From assembly GCF_019049255.1 (NCBI RefSeq), contig NZ_JAGMUJ010000031.1, positions 186,001-250,000 of the forward strand: a stretch of DNA of 64,000 nt, in the 5' to 3' direction. Shown here one piece after another: positions 18,944 through 28,936 of the stretch. Made by a program: the position numbers and the translations under genes. Within the stretch, counting starts at the first letter, position 1. Each line of letters begins with the position of its first letter. This DNA comes from Streptomyces sp. AC558_RSS880. Lineage in GTDB: Bacteria; Actinomycetota; Actinomycetes; Streptomycetales; Streptomycetaceae. Below the pieces are notes generated by a model, which saw nothing but the letters and a program-made list of their open reading frames with translations, was not told the DNA's origin and did no database searches.

Positions 18944-19255
18944 GTGGTTGATACGACGCCCTTCACCCGTGCCGTGGATCATTTCGCCGACCGCCTGCGG
19001 GCCGCGCCGCAGAGCAGGCTGCAGCGGGGCGGGGCCGCCGAGGCGCTCGCCCTGGCCAGGGAGTTGGCGCGGCGCACCCAGCTCGTCGAGGAGCCGGGCA
19101 CCGAGCCCCGTGAGATGCCCGACGCGGGCATGTTCGCCGCCGCCGACCAGATCACCGTCGCCGGCCACGACCTGGCGCTCGTACTGAAGAACGAGGACGA
19201 GGTGCGGGAGGCCGTACGACTGGTGGAGGAGGCGCGCGAGCGCGCCGGGGTCTAG
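18944..19255 (+). CDS. Conserved hypothetical protein
   Basis: Soluble helical protein of 103 aa; I do not recognise a named domain. It is Leu/Ala/Arg-rich (AVDHFADRLRAAPQSRLQRGGAAEALALARELARR) with an acidic middle (EEPGTEPREMPD). The GTG start follows TACGCT by exactly 6 nt without an SD, so the transcript is probably leaderless. Right after the stop, the 11-bp unit AGCCGGCCCGG is repeated twice (19254-19275) starting inside the stop codon. Confidence 0.7.
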   Translation: MVDTTPFTRAVDHFADRLRAAPQSRLQRGGAAEALALARELARRTQLVEEPGTEPREMPDAGMFAAADQITVAGHDLALVLKNEDEVREAVRLVEEARERAGV

Positions 19256-19275
19256 CCGGCCCGGAGCCGGCCCGG
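19254..19275 (+). repeat. 11-bp tandem duplication at a stop codon
   Basis: AGCCGGCCCGG occurs twice in a row; the first copy includes the last two bases of the TAG stop of the upstream gene. Confidence 0.8.
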
Positions 19276-19277
19276 AG

Positions 19278-20057
19278 TCAGAGGGACGCGATGACGCGGT
19301 CCGCCAGGATGTAGACGTTCTCCTCACCGCAGGAGAACGTCAGCGTGTACGCCCCCGAGATGCCGGAACCGCCCAGCAGGAACGGGGTCTCGCCCGCGCG
19401 CAGGGCCGCTGCCAGGCGCTCCGCGGTCTCGCGGTGGCCCGGCGTCATGCACAGCGTCGTCCCGTCGGCGAAGACGTAGACGTCGAGGGTGCCCAGCGGG
19501 CCCGGACGGACGTCGGTCAGCTCGGTCCGGGCGGCGGCCAGCTCCTCCAGGGTGGCCACCGTGCGCTCGTGGTCGTTCACGACCGGCGAGGGGTTCGGCA
19601 CGAAGTCCGGGTGCGAGGGGTGACGGCGGCGGGCCGCGGCCAGCTCCGGGGAGTCCCCGGAGTGCTCCTCGGCCTCCGCGCCCGGCTCGCCCGCCGGCTC
19701 CAGGCCCGCGAAATCGGCCTGCCGGGGCAGGAACAGCTCACTGTCGGCCAGACTCAGCAGGGACGGCGCGTCGGACGCGTCACGGGCCTCCTGGGCGGCC
19801 CAGAAGGCCCGCGCCTCGGCGAGCTCGCGCTCCCGCTCCTCGGCGAGCGCCTCCGCCACGGCGGCGCGTATCTCGTCGGTGCCGGCCGTGCGGGCGGGGG
19901 GAACGTGCGCGCGCGTGGTCGGGGCGCCGTTCTCGGCCAGCGCGGTGTGCAGGGCCGCGACCTGTCGGCGCAGCACCATGATGCTGCGCAGGACGGCGAC
20001 GCCCACGGCGCCGGTGGCGGCCGTGGTGATCAGCAGGGCGATCGGCATGGCGCTCAC
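19278..20057 (-). CDS. Membrane-anchored hypothetical protein
   Basis: Protein of 259 aa with one N-terminal membrane helix (PIALLITTAATGAVGVAVL) followed by a basic coiled stretch (RSIMVLRRQVAALHTALAEN), an acidic linker rich in Glu/Ala, and a C-terminal domain (TVATLEELAAARTEL... to ILADRVIASL). The C-terminal part includes DVYVFADGTTLCMTPGHRETAERLAAALRAGE. I do not recognise a family. The GTG at 20057 lies 7 nt after GGGAG; an ATG three codons later is possible. Confidence 0.7.
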   Translation of the reverse strand: MSAMPIALLITTAATGAVGVAVLRSIMVLRRQVAALHTALAENGAPTTRAHVPPARTAGTDEIRAAVAEALAEERERELAEARAFWAAQEARDASDAPSLLSLADSELFLPRQADFAGLEPAGEPGAEAEEHSGDSPELAAARRRHPSHPDFVPNPSPVVNDHERTVATLEELAAARTELTDVRPGPLGTLDVYVFADGTTLCMTPGHRETAERLAAALRAGETPFLLGGSGISGAYTLTFSCGEENVYILADRVIASL

Positions 20058-20341
20058 TGACGTACTCCCGGTTCAAAGTCGACCCCCGACTTCCTACATC
20101 AGCTTGAAGGGCGGACTAACCATCTGTCAGTGCGTAACGTCACGAAACGGACAGGCCTTTGAGGGTGAGCCCGAAAGGGGTCCGGTTCTGACCTGCGTGA
20201 ATCCCTCCGGCGAGGGAGATAGGTCACATCCTGGGGGAGATTGGATCACGAAACGACCCGGGCCCCCGGAACTTCCGGGGGCCCTGGCCCTGGCCTCACC
20301 GACCGTACCGCGACGGCTACGGTGCGCCCGCGGTACGGGGT
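20058..20341 (-). terminator. Intergenic region with thiolase terminator
   Basis: GGGCCCCCGGAA (20260-20271), one base, then TTCCGGGGGCCC (20273-20284) form a strong hairpin 60 nt beyond the thiolase stop. The rest (20058-20250) should hold the promoter of the membrane-anchored gene; I see no clear hexamers. Confidence 0.8.
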
Positions 20342-21562
20342 TCAGCTGAGGCGCTCGACGACCATCGCCATGCCCTGGCCGCCGCCGACGCACATCGTCT
20401 CCAGACCGAACTGCTTGTCGTGGAACTGGAGGGAGTTGATCAGCGTGCCGGTGATGCGGGCGCCGGTCATGCCGAAGGGGTGGCCGACGGCGATGGCGCC
20501 GCCGTTGACGTTCAGCTTCTCCAGCGGGATGCCGAGGTCGCGGTAGGAGGGGATCACCTGGGCGGCGAACGCCTCGTTGATCTCGACCAGGTCGATGTCG
20601 TCGATGGTGAGGCCGGCGCGGCCCAGTGCCTGCTTGCTCGCCTCGACCGGGCCGAGGCCCATGATCTCGGGGGAGAGGCCGGAGACGCCGGTGGAGACGA
20701 TCCTGGCGAGCGGGGTGAGGCCGAGCTCGCGGGCCTTGGTGTCGCTCATGATGACGAGCGCGGCGGCGCCGTCGTTGAGCGGGCAGCAGTTGCCGGCGGT
20801 GACCAGGCCGTCGGGGCGGAAGACCGGCTTCAGGCCCGCCACGCCCTCCATGGTGACGCCGGCGCGGGGACCGTCGTCCTTGCTGACCACCGTGCCGTCG
20901 GGGAGTGTCACCGGGGTGATCTCGCGCTCCCAGAAGCCGTTCTTGATGGCCTCCTCGGCGAGGTTCTGCGAGCGGACGCCGAACTCGTCCATGTCCTGGC
21001 GGGTGACGCCCTTGAGCCGGGCCAGGTTCTCCGCGGTCTGGCCCATCGCGATGTACGGGTCGGGCACCAGGCCGTCCTCGCGCGGGTCGTGCCAGGTGGA
21101 GCCCTCCGACTCGGCGACGGCGGCGGTACGGGCCTCGGCCTCGGCGAACAGCGGGTTGCGGGTATCCGGGAGGCTGTCGGAGTTGCCCTTGGCGAAGCGG
21201 GAGACCGTCTCGACGCCGGCCGAGATGAACACGTCGCCCTCGCCGGCCTTGATGGCGTGCAGGGCCATGCGGGAGGTCTGCAGCGAGGACGAGCAGTAGC
21301 GGGTGATGGTGCAGCCGGGGAGGTGGTCCATCCCCATCTGCACGGCGACCACGCGGCCGAGGTTGTTGCCCTGCTCGCCACCGGGAAGGCCGCAGCCGAG
21401 CATCAGGTCGTCGATGTCCCTCGGGTCCAGCTCGGGGACCTTGGCGAGGGCGGCCTGGATGATCGTGGCGGTCAGGTCGTCCGGGCGCAGGTCCTTCAGG
21501 GAGCCCTTGAAGGCGCGGCCGATGGGGGAGCGGGCGGCTGAGACGATCACGGCTTCGGGCAT
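20342..21562 (-). CDS. Acetyl-CoA acetyltransferase (thiolase)
   Basis: Thiolase of 406 aa that condenses two acetyl-CoA or cleaves 3-ketoacyl-CoA in beta-oxidation. Starts [22 protein letters not shown] at 21562, with GGAG upstream; the frame continues 52 residues further into non-coding sequence. The nucleophile Cys is in [11 protein letters not shown], the catalytic His in [16 protein letters not shown] and the second Cys in [14 protein letters not shown], so all catalytic residues are present. Monocistronic with its own terminator. Confidence 0.92.
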   Translation of the reverse strand: MPEAVIVSAARSPIGRAFKGSLKDLRPDDLTATIIQAALAKVPELDPRDIDDLMLGCGLPGGEQGNNLGRVVAVQMGMDHLPGCTITRYCSSSLQTSRMALHAIKAGEGDVFISAGVETVSRFAKGNSDSLPDTRNPLFAEAEARTAAVAESEGSTWHDPREDGLVPDPYIAMGQTAENLARLKGVTRQDMDEFGVRSQNLAEEAIKNGFWEREITPVTLPDGTVVSKDDGPRAGVTMEGVAGLKPVFRPDGLVTAGNCCPLNDGAAALVIMSDTKARELGLTPLARIVSTGVSGLSPEIMGLGPVEASKQALGRAGLTIDDIDLVEINEAFAAQVIPSYRDLGIPLEKLNVNGGAIAVGHPFGMTGARITGTLINSLQFHDKQFGLETMCVGGGQGMAMVVERLS

Positions 21563-21910
21563 CACGGCTCCAGGGATGAGGGGCGGCGGGAGGGCATACC
21601 GGTTGGTTGGTGCGGGACTTCTTGGGAAGTTACCCGGACGTATGGGCGGGGTCACGACTGACGCGATGTGACATGGACCGCAACTGTCTAAGCGCTTGCT
21701 TGGGCGGACCGTACTCACGGGCAGCCGCGCCGCACACCCCGCACACCCCGCTCACCGCGGGCAGTCGTGCCGCAGGGCGGCACGGGCGGGCGCGACGGCA
21801 CCCCGTGAGCGCCGGACTGCGCGACACCCCCCGCCCCGCACCGGCACCGCTGCGTCGGTGCGGCACGACTGCCCGCAGCTGCGGGGACTGTCCGTGGCAG
21901 AGGTCCGGGG
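21563..21910. other. Intergenic stretch between thiolase and SGNH hydrolase
   Basis: A 348-nt non-coding stretch. A long imperfect inverted repeat spans about 21755-21895: GCGGGCAGTCGTGCC on the left recurs inverted as GGCACGACTGCCCGC on the right, and CCCCGTGAGCGCC lies between. It probably terminates the SGNH gene and insulates the thiolase promoter. No gene is supported. Confidence 0.5.
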
Positions 21911-22936
21911 TTACGACGGCTGGGTCGAAGGTTCCGGCTCCGCCTCCGTGACCCTGCGGCGCCGGCGGCGTTTCAAGAGGGCCCACGGCCCCCGCGCACC
22001 CGCCGGCATCGCCGCGGTGACCTCCGTGCCCGCCTCCGACGCCGCCTCCGCCGCCGCCCGGGCCACCGGCAGGAACCCCTCGCGGCGGGCGGCGTCCGGG
22101 CGCTCCTCCTCCGCCGGCCACAGCCCCAGCGTCGCGCACACCGTCGGCAGCACCGCCATCGCGGCAGTGGCGTACCCCTCCGCCGAGGGGTGATAGCTGT
22201 CCGGCCCGAACAGCTCGCGCGGGTTCGCCGCGAACTCGGGTCCCAGCAGATCGCCCAGCGACACCGTGCGCCCGCCCTGCTCGACGGCTCCGATCGTCTG
22301 CGCCGCCGCCAGCTGCCGCGAGGCCCGGCGGGCCAGCCAGCGCAGCGGCTGCCACACCGGCTCGATCGTGCCGAGATCGGGGCAGGTGCCGACGACCACC
22401 TCCGCACCGGCCGTCCGCAGCCGTCGTACCGCCGAGGACAGGTGGCGCACGGACTGGGTGGGCGGCATGCGATGGGTGACGTCATTGGCGCCGACCATGA
22501 TCACGCAGACGTCCGGCACCCGGGACGGATCCGCCAGCGCCTGCGTCACCTGCCGGTCCAGGTCGTCGGAACAGGCCCCGGGCACCGCGACCGTGCTCAG
22601 CCCCACCGGACGTTCCGCGAGCGCCGCGACGCCCGACGCCAGCAGCGCGCCCGGCGTCTGCCCGGCCCGGCGCACGCCCTGCCCGGCCGCCGTGGAGTCG
22701 CCCAGCATCGTCAGCCGCAGCGCCGGTTCGCCCGGCACCGTGTACGCCGCTCCGTACAGCCCGTCCGCGTTCGGTACATGAGGAGTCGTGCCGTTGCCCA
22801 CGCGGCGCCGCGCCAGCTGGGCCTCGGCCATCAAGAGCCCCACGGTGGCCGCCCCGGCCAGACCGATGCCCCCACCGCCGTACGCCGCGCCGGCCGCGAT
22901 GCGCCGGGCCACCCTCGCCCTCGACAAGCCCGTCAT
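21911..22936 (-). CDS. SGNH/GDSL hydrolase
   Basis: Esterase/lipase-type hydrolase of 341 aa. Start MTGLSRARVARRIAAGAAYGGGGIGLAG at 22936 gives a hydrophobic N-terminal segment (about 14-37), so the enzyme is probably membrane-anchored or secreted. Catalytic blocks: block I LTMLGDSTAAGQG (nucleophile Ser), block III VIMVGANDVTH (oxyanion Asn) and block V DSYHPSAEGYA (Asp-x-x-His). All are intact. The C-terminal 60 residues are low-complexity Ala/Glu/Arg. It is divergent from the cystathionine synthase gene. Confidence 0.85.
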   Translation of the reverse strand: MTGLSRARVARRIAAGAAYGGGGIGLAGAATVGLLMAEAQLARRRVGNGTTPHVPNADGLYGAAYTVPGEPALRLTMLGDSTAAGQGVRRAGQTPGALLASGVAALAERPVGLSTVAVPGACSDDLDRQVTQALADPSRVPDVCVIMVGANDVTHRMPPTQSVRHLSSAVRRLRTAGAEVVVGTCPDLGTIEPVWQPLRWLARRASRQLAAAQTIGAVEQGGRTVSLGDLLGPEFAANPRELFGPDSYHPSAEGYATAAMAVLPTVCATLGLWPAEEERPDAARREGFLPVARAAAEAASEAGTEVTAAMPAGARGPWALLKRRRRRRVTEAEPEPSTQPS

Positions 22937-23047
22937 GCCTCGCCGCCACCTCCTCGAACCCGTACAACCAGTGCTTGCCCCGTACGGACCGTGGTCCAAT
23001 CCTCACGGCAGGTGAACGACCCGGCCGGGTTCGGACCGGTGAGGGCC

Positions 23048-23053
23048 TAGGCT
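23048..23053 (+). promoter_or_regulatory. Putative -10 box of the cystathionine synthase gene
   Basis: TAGGCT lies 46 nt before the GTG start, in the divergent intergenic region. Confidence 0.35.
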
Positions 23054-23099
23054 GGCATCACCACTACGACCACACCTTTTGCAGCATCCGGAGACAACG

Positions 23100-24484
<1,385 letters not shown>

Positions 24485-24488
<4 letters not shown>

Positions 24489-24552
24489 CGGCCCGCCAGG
24501 TGAAGTGACGGCCCGCCAGGTGAAGTGACGGTCCGCCAGGTGAAGTGACGGT
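24485..24552 (+). repeat. 20-bp tandem repeat at the 3' end of the cystathionine synthase gene
   Basis: The unit GTGACGGCCCGCCAGGTGAA occurs three times (24485-24504, 24505-24524, 24525-24544, the last with one base changed) plus a partial fourth. Each unit resembles the last codons of the gene itself (CGCCAGG...GAAGTGACGG), so the array looks like amplified gene end. Confidence 0.9.
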
Positions 24553-24866
24553 GGACCCGCCGTGAACGGCGGGGTGCCGGCGCGATGATGATCTTCGTGG
24601 ACTTCGCGGAAGTGGTACGAGCGTGTCACGTCCGCGCAGCACTCGCTTAACACGGGTCCGGCAGATTGGTGGGTGTCGGCGGAACGGGAGCGGCTCCCCG
24701 TTCCGGCCGGCGACCGAACGGCGTCGAAGGACCTCCGGAGCGGCTCCCGGACCTCCATGGACGCCTCGGACGCGCAGCCTGCCTCAACGGGCGCGCGTCC
24801 CCCGCGGGGACCGCCGTCGTCCCGCCCCCCGGTGACGGGGGTGCGGCGGTCCCCGCGCAGACGGTC
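24553..24866. terminator. Non-coding stretch with shared terminator
   Basis: No gene is supported in these roughly 310 nt. CGCGGGGACCGCC (24803-24815) pairs with GGCGGTCCCCGCG (24845-24857), with a further inner stem, forming a strong hairpin next to the stop of the minus-strand gene at 24867. Confidence 0.75.
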
Positions 24867-25298
24867 TCAGTCCTCCCAGTCGTTGTCGCGGGAGGCCCTG
24901 CGGCGGCCGAACAGGCCCGGGTTGGTCCGGGCGGCCTGGACGGCGTTGACGCCGACGATGCCCAGCCAGGCGACCACCAGACCGGGCAGATGGCCCACAC
25001 CCCCGCCGATGGCGGACAGCGGCACCGCCAGGACCAGCGAGACGATCCCGAAGCCGAAGCGCTCGCCCCAGGTGTCCGTGGCCCCCGGAGACCGAGAGTC
25101 CCGGGCCACCGTCATCTGCTGCTCGGCGAACTGCCGGCGCACCCGGCGCTCCACCGCGCCGTCGATGCGCTGGTCGACCTTCTCCAGGAACGAGTCGACC
25201 AGCGCGGACTCGTACTCTTCGCCCAGCTCCCTGCGGGCCTGCAGGGAGGCGTCGAGTTCCTTCTTCAGCTCGGTGTCCCGCGCGTCCATTCCGGTCAT
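24867..25298 (-). CDS. Small membrane protein of unknown function
   Basis: Protein of 143 aa. A charged helical N-terminal half (ELKKELDASLQARRELGEEYESALVDSFLEKVDQRID) is followed by one or two membrane segments (FGIVSLVLAVPLSAIGGG and LPGLVVAWLGIVGVNAV) and a basic tail. This resembles the unnamed actinobacterial integral-membrane proteins with an N-terminal coiled helix. The start is ATG 25298 or ATG 25289; neither has a clear ribosome binding site. It lies downstream of the LCP gene on the same strand, 71 nt away. Confidence 0.7.
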   Translation of the reverse strand: MTGMDARDTELKKELDASLQARRELGEEYESALVDSFLEKVDQRIDGAVERRVRRQFAEQQMTVARDSRSPGATDTWGERFGFGIVSLVLAVPLSAIGGGVGHLPGLVVAWLGIVGVNAVQAARTNPGLFGRRRASRDNDWED

Positions 25299-25369
25299 GC
25301 GTCCCACGGTAGGGAGGCGGAAGGGCGGTGGCACTGGGGGTAACCCCCCACTCGGTCTCGGGTTCGCCG

Positions 25370-27061
25370 CTACTTCTTGCACATCTTCTCGTCGGCCCGG
25401 GACTGCTTGACGTCGACCTTCTTCGGCGGGGCGATGGAGACGCCGGCCTTCGTGAAGTCGGGGCCGAGGGTGAGCGTCATCGGGGTCGTCGCGTCGGCGT
25501 CCGTCGTGCCGGGCCTCATGGCCGAGGCGGGCAGGCCCATCAGGTCGGCGAGCTTGCGGGCCTGGTCGGCCTGGTTCGGGGCGTACTCCAGCCGGGTCTT
25601 GTCGACATCGGCCGGGGCGTTGCCCTTGTTGGTCGACCTGGCCACGCCCTCGCTGGTCTGCAGCCAGACGAGGGTGTCCTGTGCGGCGCCCCCCGGGCCG
25701 CCGCCGTTGAGGACGTCGACGCGGATCTCGGACGCCTCCGCCCGGGTGCCCTCCAGCAGCTCGGCCTGCTTGTCCTTGGCGTCCTTCTCCTTCTTCTTCA
25801 CCTCGGTGAGGGAGACGTCGTTCTGCAGCATGCTGAAGAGCTTCGGGGCCTCGACCGGGTGCAGTACGACGGTGACGGGCGTGGGTTCGTCCGGATTGTC
25901 GACCACCGGCAGGGTCATCAGGGTGATGTTCTTCAGGTCGATCTTGCCGAGTTCCCGGGCGAGGGTGAGCAGCTTGCTGGGGCTGCCTATGCCCTTGTCC
26001 ACGGTGAGGGACTTGGTGGCCGCGTCGGCGACGTCGAGCATCTTCGACGGGCTGTCCAGCGTGTCCTCCTTCAGCTGGCGCAGCATCGACGCGACGAACT
26101 TCTGCTGCATCTCGATCCGGTCCAGGTCGCTCTCGTTCTTCAGACCGTGCCGGTTGCGGAGGAACGACAGCGCGTCCTCGCCCTGGATGGTGCTCTCCCC
26201 TTCCGGCAGATCGAGTCCGGAGCCGCCGTCCAGGTCCTTGATGGGCTCCTCCAGGCACACCTTGACGCCGCCGACCGCGGTGGACAGCGTCTTGACCGCG
26301 TTGAAGTCGAACATCATGAAGTGGTCGAGCTCGAGGCCGGTGATCTCCTCGACGGTGAGCATGGTGCAGCCCGGATCGCGGCCGTTCACGCCGTAGGACT
26401 CGTTGAACTTGGTGGGGACCGTCGAGCCGGGGATCTTCTTGGTGGAACCGTCGGACTGTTTGGACTCGCAGTCCGGGATCTTGATCATCAGGTCGCGGGG
26501 GATGCTCACCACGGTCGCGTTGGTGCGGTCCTCGGACATGTGGAAGAGGAGCGTGGTGTCGGCGTGGCCGGTGACGTTGGTCCGGTTGCCGTAGGCCTCG
26601 TTGCCCTCGCCGGTGCGGACGTCGTTGCCGATGACCAGGAGGTTGACCGGTCCGTCCGCCACGGCCTCGTCGCTGCCCACGTCACCGATGTCGACGGTGT
26701 TGATGTTGCCGTAGAGGCGGTCGTACCAGTAGTACGCGAACGCCGAACCGCCCACGAGGACCAGACCGAGGGCGCCTCCCGTCCACATCAGCGCCTTCTT
26801 CTTGCGGCTCCTCTTCTGCTTGCGCTTGCGGCTGCCGGGGCCGGGCGTGTCCTCCGCGGCGGGCGCGGCACGGCGACCGCGCTGGCCGGGGACGCGGGCG
26901 GGCGCGGTGGAGCCGGGGTGTGGGGCACTGCGGGGGCGGGGCGTTCTCGGCTGCTCTGCGGAATCGTTCAGCCGCAGTTCGTATTCGCCGGTCTCCGGGT
27001 TGAGTACCCACTGGTCGGCAGGATCGGTTCCGTCCGTCTGCCCACGACTCTGCGCGTCCAC
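25370..27061 (-). CDS. LytR-CpsA-Psr (LCP) family protein with LytR_C domain
   Basis: Membrane protein of 563 aa that transfers lipid-linked glycopolymers (teichoic acids, capsule-like glycans) to peptidoglycan. Order: an N-terminal cytoplasmic motif DPADQWVLNPETGEYELRL, a disordered basic stretch ending KKKALM, one membrane helix (WTGGALGLVLVGGSAFAYYWY), the LCP domain (from NLLVIGNDVRTGEG, with catalytic Arg/Asp positions in HADTTLLFHMSEDRTNATVVSIPRDLM) and a C-terminal LytR_C domain (RVDVLNGGGPGG...). The GTG at 27061 has GGAGG 12 nt upstream, the same spacing and sequence (CGACGGAGGA region) as the LCP gene at the right end. Confidence 0.9.
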   Translation of the reverse strand: MDAQSRGQTDGTDPADQWVLNPETGEYELRLNDSAEQPRTPRPRSAPHPGSTAPARVPGQRGRRAAPAAEDTPGPGSRKRKQKRSRKKKALMWTGGALGLVLVGGSAFAYYWYDRLYGNINTVDIGDVGSDEAVADGPVNLLVIGNDVRTGEGNEAYGNRTNVTGHADTTLLFHMSEDRTNATVVSIPRDLMIKIPDCESKQSDGSTKKIPGSTVPTKFNESYGVNGRDPGCTMLTVEEITGLELDHFMMFDFNAVKTLSTAVGGVKVCLEEPIKDLDGGSGLDLPEGESTIQGEDALSFLRNRHGLKNESDLDRIEMQQKFVASMLRQLKEDTLDSPSKMLDVADAATKSLTVDKGIGSPSKLLTLARELGKIDLKNITLMTLPVVDNPDEPTPVTVVLHPVEAPKLFSMLQNDVSLTEVKKKEKDAKDKQAELLEGTRAEASEIRVDVLNGGGPGGAAQDTLVWLQTSEGVARSTNKGNAPADVDKTRLEYAPNQADQARKLADLMGLPASAMRPGTTDADATTPMTLTLGPDFTKAGVSIAPPKKVDVKQSRADEKMCKK

Positions 27062-27329
27062 GCCTGTACCAGTCCTCCGTCGGGTGCCACATGGGTCGCC
27101 TGCGTCTCAAGACGCTCTATTGTTCGATGAGTTACGCTATCCGGCCCGTTCGGGATGTGGTGACGTCGTAACAAAATCGTCGAGTTCCGGATCTGTCGCC
27201 GAAGCGGGCACAGTGTGTGATCTCCGCCCATCGCGACGTGTGACCGGCGCGGCCCCGCGAGCCCCTGTATAACGGTATGCAGGGATTTCGATGGGTGAAT
27301 AGGTCGAGGCGTCGAGGGAGAGTCAGGTC
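27062..27329 (+). promoter_or_regulatory. Divergent region between LCP gene and RpiR regulator
   Basis: CCCTG-TATAACGGTATG-CAGGG around 27264-27285 combines a -10-like TATAAC with a small inverted repeat, 45 nt before the regulator start, and may be the regulator's own operator. No gene is supported in the stretch. Confidence 0.4.
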
Positions 27330-28172
27330 ATGAGCGGCACCGAGAGCCCCGCCGCGCGCCTCCAGGCGCTCTTCGAGGGGCACCGGCTGACGCCGACCCA
27401 GCGGCGCATCGCGCACAGCATGGTGCGGCGCGCCGCCGACGTACCGTTCCTGTCCAGCGTGGAGCTGGCCGAGCTGGCCGGGGTCAGCCAGCCGTCCGTG
27501 ACCCGGTTCGCCGTCGCCCTCGGCTTCGACGGCTATCCCGCCCTGCGGCGGCATCTGCGCGAGGTCGCGCCCGCCGAACCGGCACCGGAATCCGGCTCGT
27601 ACAACGCGTACCAGCAGGCCGTCGAGGCCGAGATCGAGAACCTGCGGCACTTGGCGGAGGTGCTGGCCGACCCCCGGCCGGTGCGGCAGGCGGGCCGGGT
27701 GCTGGCCGGGAGCCGGCCGCTGCCCGTGCTGGGGCTGCGGGCCGCGGCGGCCCAGGCGCACGGGTTCGCCTACTTCGCCGCCAAGGTCCATCCGGACGTA
27801 CGGCTGCTCAACGAGGGCGGCACGATGCTCCACGACCGGATCGACGCCGCCGCGCGGGCCGGGGCGAGCGCCCTGCTGTGCTTCGCGCTGCCCCGGCACC
27901 CCCGCGAGGTCGTCGACGCCCTCGACCGTGCCAAGGAGACGGGGCTGACCGTGGTCACCGTCGCCGACTCCCCGTTCGCGCCGGTCGCCAAGGTGTCCGA
28001 CCTGCTGCTGCCCGCCGCCGTCGGTACCGGGCTGGCCTTCGACACGGCGTGCGCGCCGATGCTGCTGGGCCGGGTGCTGCTGGAGGCGATGTGCGACGAC
28101 CTGCCCGACGCGCAGGCGCGGCTGGAGGAGTTCGACGCGAAGGCGGCGGCACGCGGGCTGTTCGTGGACTGA
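27330..28172 (+). CDS. MurR/RpiR family transcriptional regulator
   Basis: Regulator of 280 aa. The N-terminal HTH_6 domain (about 10-85) reads TPTQRRIAHSMVRRAADVPFLSSVELAELAGVSQPSVTRFAVALGFDGYPALRRHL. The C-terminal SIS domain (about 125-255) binds phosphosugars in characterised members (VLGLRAAAAQAHGFAYFAAKV, VTVADSPFAPVAKVSDLLLP). The ATG at 27330 follows GGGAGAG. It is divergent from the LCP gene and upstream of a small membrane protein. It could control wall-sugar metabolism or its own neighbours; the ligand is unknown. Confidence 0.87.
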   Translation: MSGTESPAARLQALFEGHRLTPTQRRIAHSMVRRAADVPFLSSVELAELAGVSQPSVTRFAVALGFDGYPALRRHLREVAPAEPAPESGSYNAYQQAVEAEIENLRHLAEVLADPRPVRQAGRVLAGSRPLPVLGLRAAAAQAHGFAYFAAKVHPDVRLLNEGGTMLHDRIDAAARAGASALLCFALPRHPREVVDALDRAKETGLTVVTVADSPFAPVAKVSDLLLPAAVGTGLAFDTACAPMLLGRVLLEAMCDDLPDAQARLEEFDAKAAARGLFVD

Positions 28173-28277
28173 CGGCCCGCGGGACGGCGGGGGCGGTCCG
28201 CCCGTGTTCTCAGACTCGTCTCACCTTGTGCCGCTAACCTCCCGTCTCCCACTGACGTGAGAGACGGGAGGCCGGAC

Positions 28278-28862
28278 ATGACACGTGGAGGACAGGGGCT
28301 GGCCCGGGTGGCGGTCGTCGTACGGGCGGGGGCCGCGCCACTGTGGTGGCTGGGAGTCGTCGCGGCGGGCGCCGGGGTACTGGTGCCGGGACTGACCGGG
28401 CGCCGGATCGGGGTACTGGCGGGTGCCGCGCTGTTCCTCGTGGCGGCGGCCGTCGTGGCGTACGGGCGGCGGGGGCGGTACCGCGCGTCGGCCCGTTCGG
28501 CGGTCCGGGCGGGCCGGCACGACGTGCTCCAGGACCGGGCGGTGACCGTCCGCAACTGGCGTCGCGGGCACCGCTGGTGGCTGCTGCTCGCCTTCCTCGC
28601 CGCGCTGGGCACGGCGTTCGCGGTGCCCGCGGCCGGTGGTCTGCTGCTCGCCGGGTGCGGGGCGGGCCTCTGGCTGAAGGCGGCCTGGATCGGGCGCCTG
28701 GAGCGGGCGGACGAGGTCCTGCTGTGGGTACGCGTCGACTGGCTCCGCGCGGGAGCGGGGCGGCCTGCCGGCAAGGCGGTCAAGGGGTACCGGACGACCG
28801 GTGTCGCGGCGGGTGACGCGGCGCCCGGGGGCGCCCGTCGCCGGGCGCCGGCCCTCGTCTGA
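28278..28862 (+). CDS. Membrane protein of unknown function
   Basis: Protein of 194 aa with four predicted membrane helices in two pairs (APLWWLGVVAAGAGVLVPGL, IGVLAGAALFLVAAAVVAYG, WWLLLAFLAALGTAFAVPA, GGLLLAGCGAGLWLKAAWI), joined by a basic cytoplasmic loop (RRGRYRASARSAVRAGRHDVLQDRAVTVRNWRRGH). The ATG at 28278 follows GGGAGGCC. I do not recognise a family. Confidence 0.72.
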   Translation: MTRGGQGLARVAVVVRAGAAPLWWLGVVAAGAGVLVPGLTGRRIGVLAGAALFLVAAAVVAYGRRGRYRASARSAVRAGRHDVLQDRAVTVRNWRRGHRWWLLLAFLAALGTAFAVPAAGGLLLAGCGAGLWLKAAWIGRLERADEVLLWVRVDWLRAGAGRPAGKAVKGYRTTGVAAGDAAPGGARRRAPALV

Positions 28863-28899
28863 GAGGTTCTCCGCGGGGGTGTCGTGGGCGATCGCGCCC

Positions 28900-28932
28900 G
28901 CGGGGCGGAGCCGCGGGCCGGCCCCGCCCCGC
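28900..28932. terminator. Terminator between convergent genes
   Basis: GCGGGGCGG (28900-28908) pairs with CCGCCCCGC (28924-28932), between the membrane protein and the decarboxylase. Confidence 0.7.
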
Positions 28933-28936
28933 GCCC

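Noticed and set aside
24553..24866. Small plus-strand genes between cystathionine synthase and 24867
   Set aside because: Short frames are Arg/Pro-rich, lack ribosome binding sites and overlap a strong hairpin.
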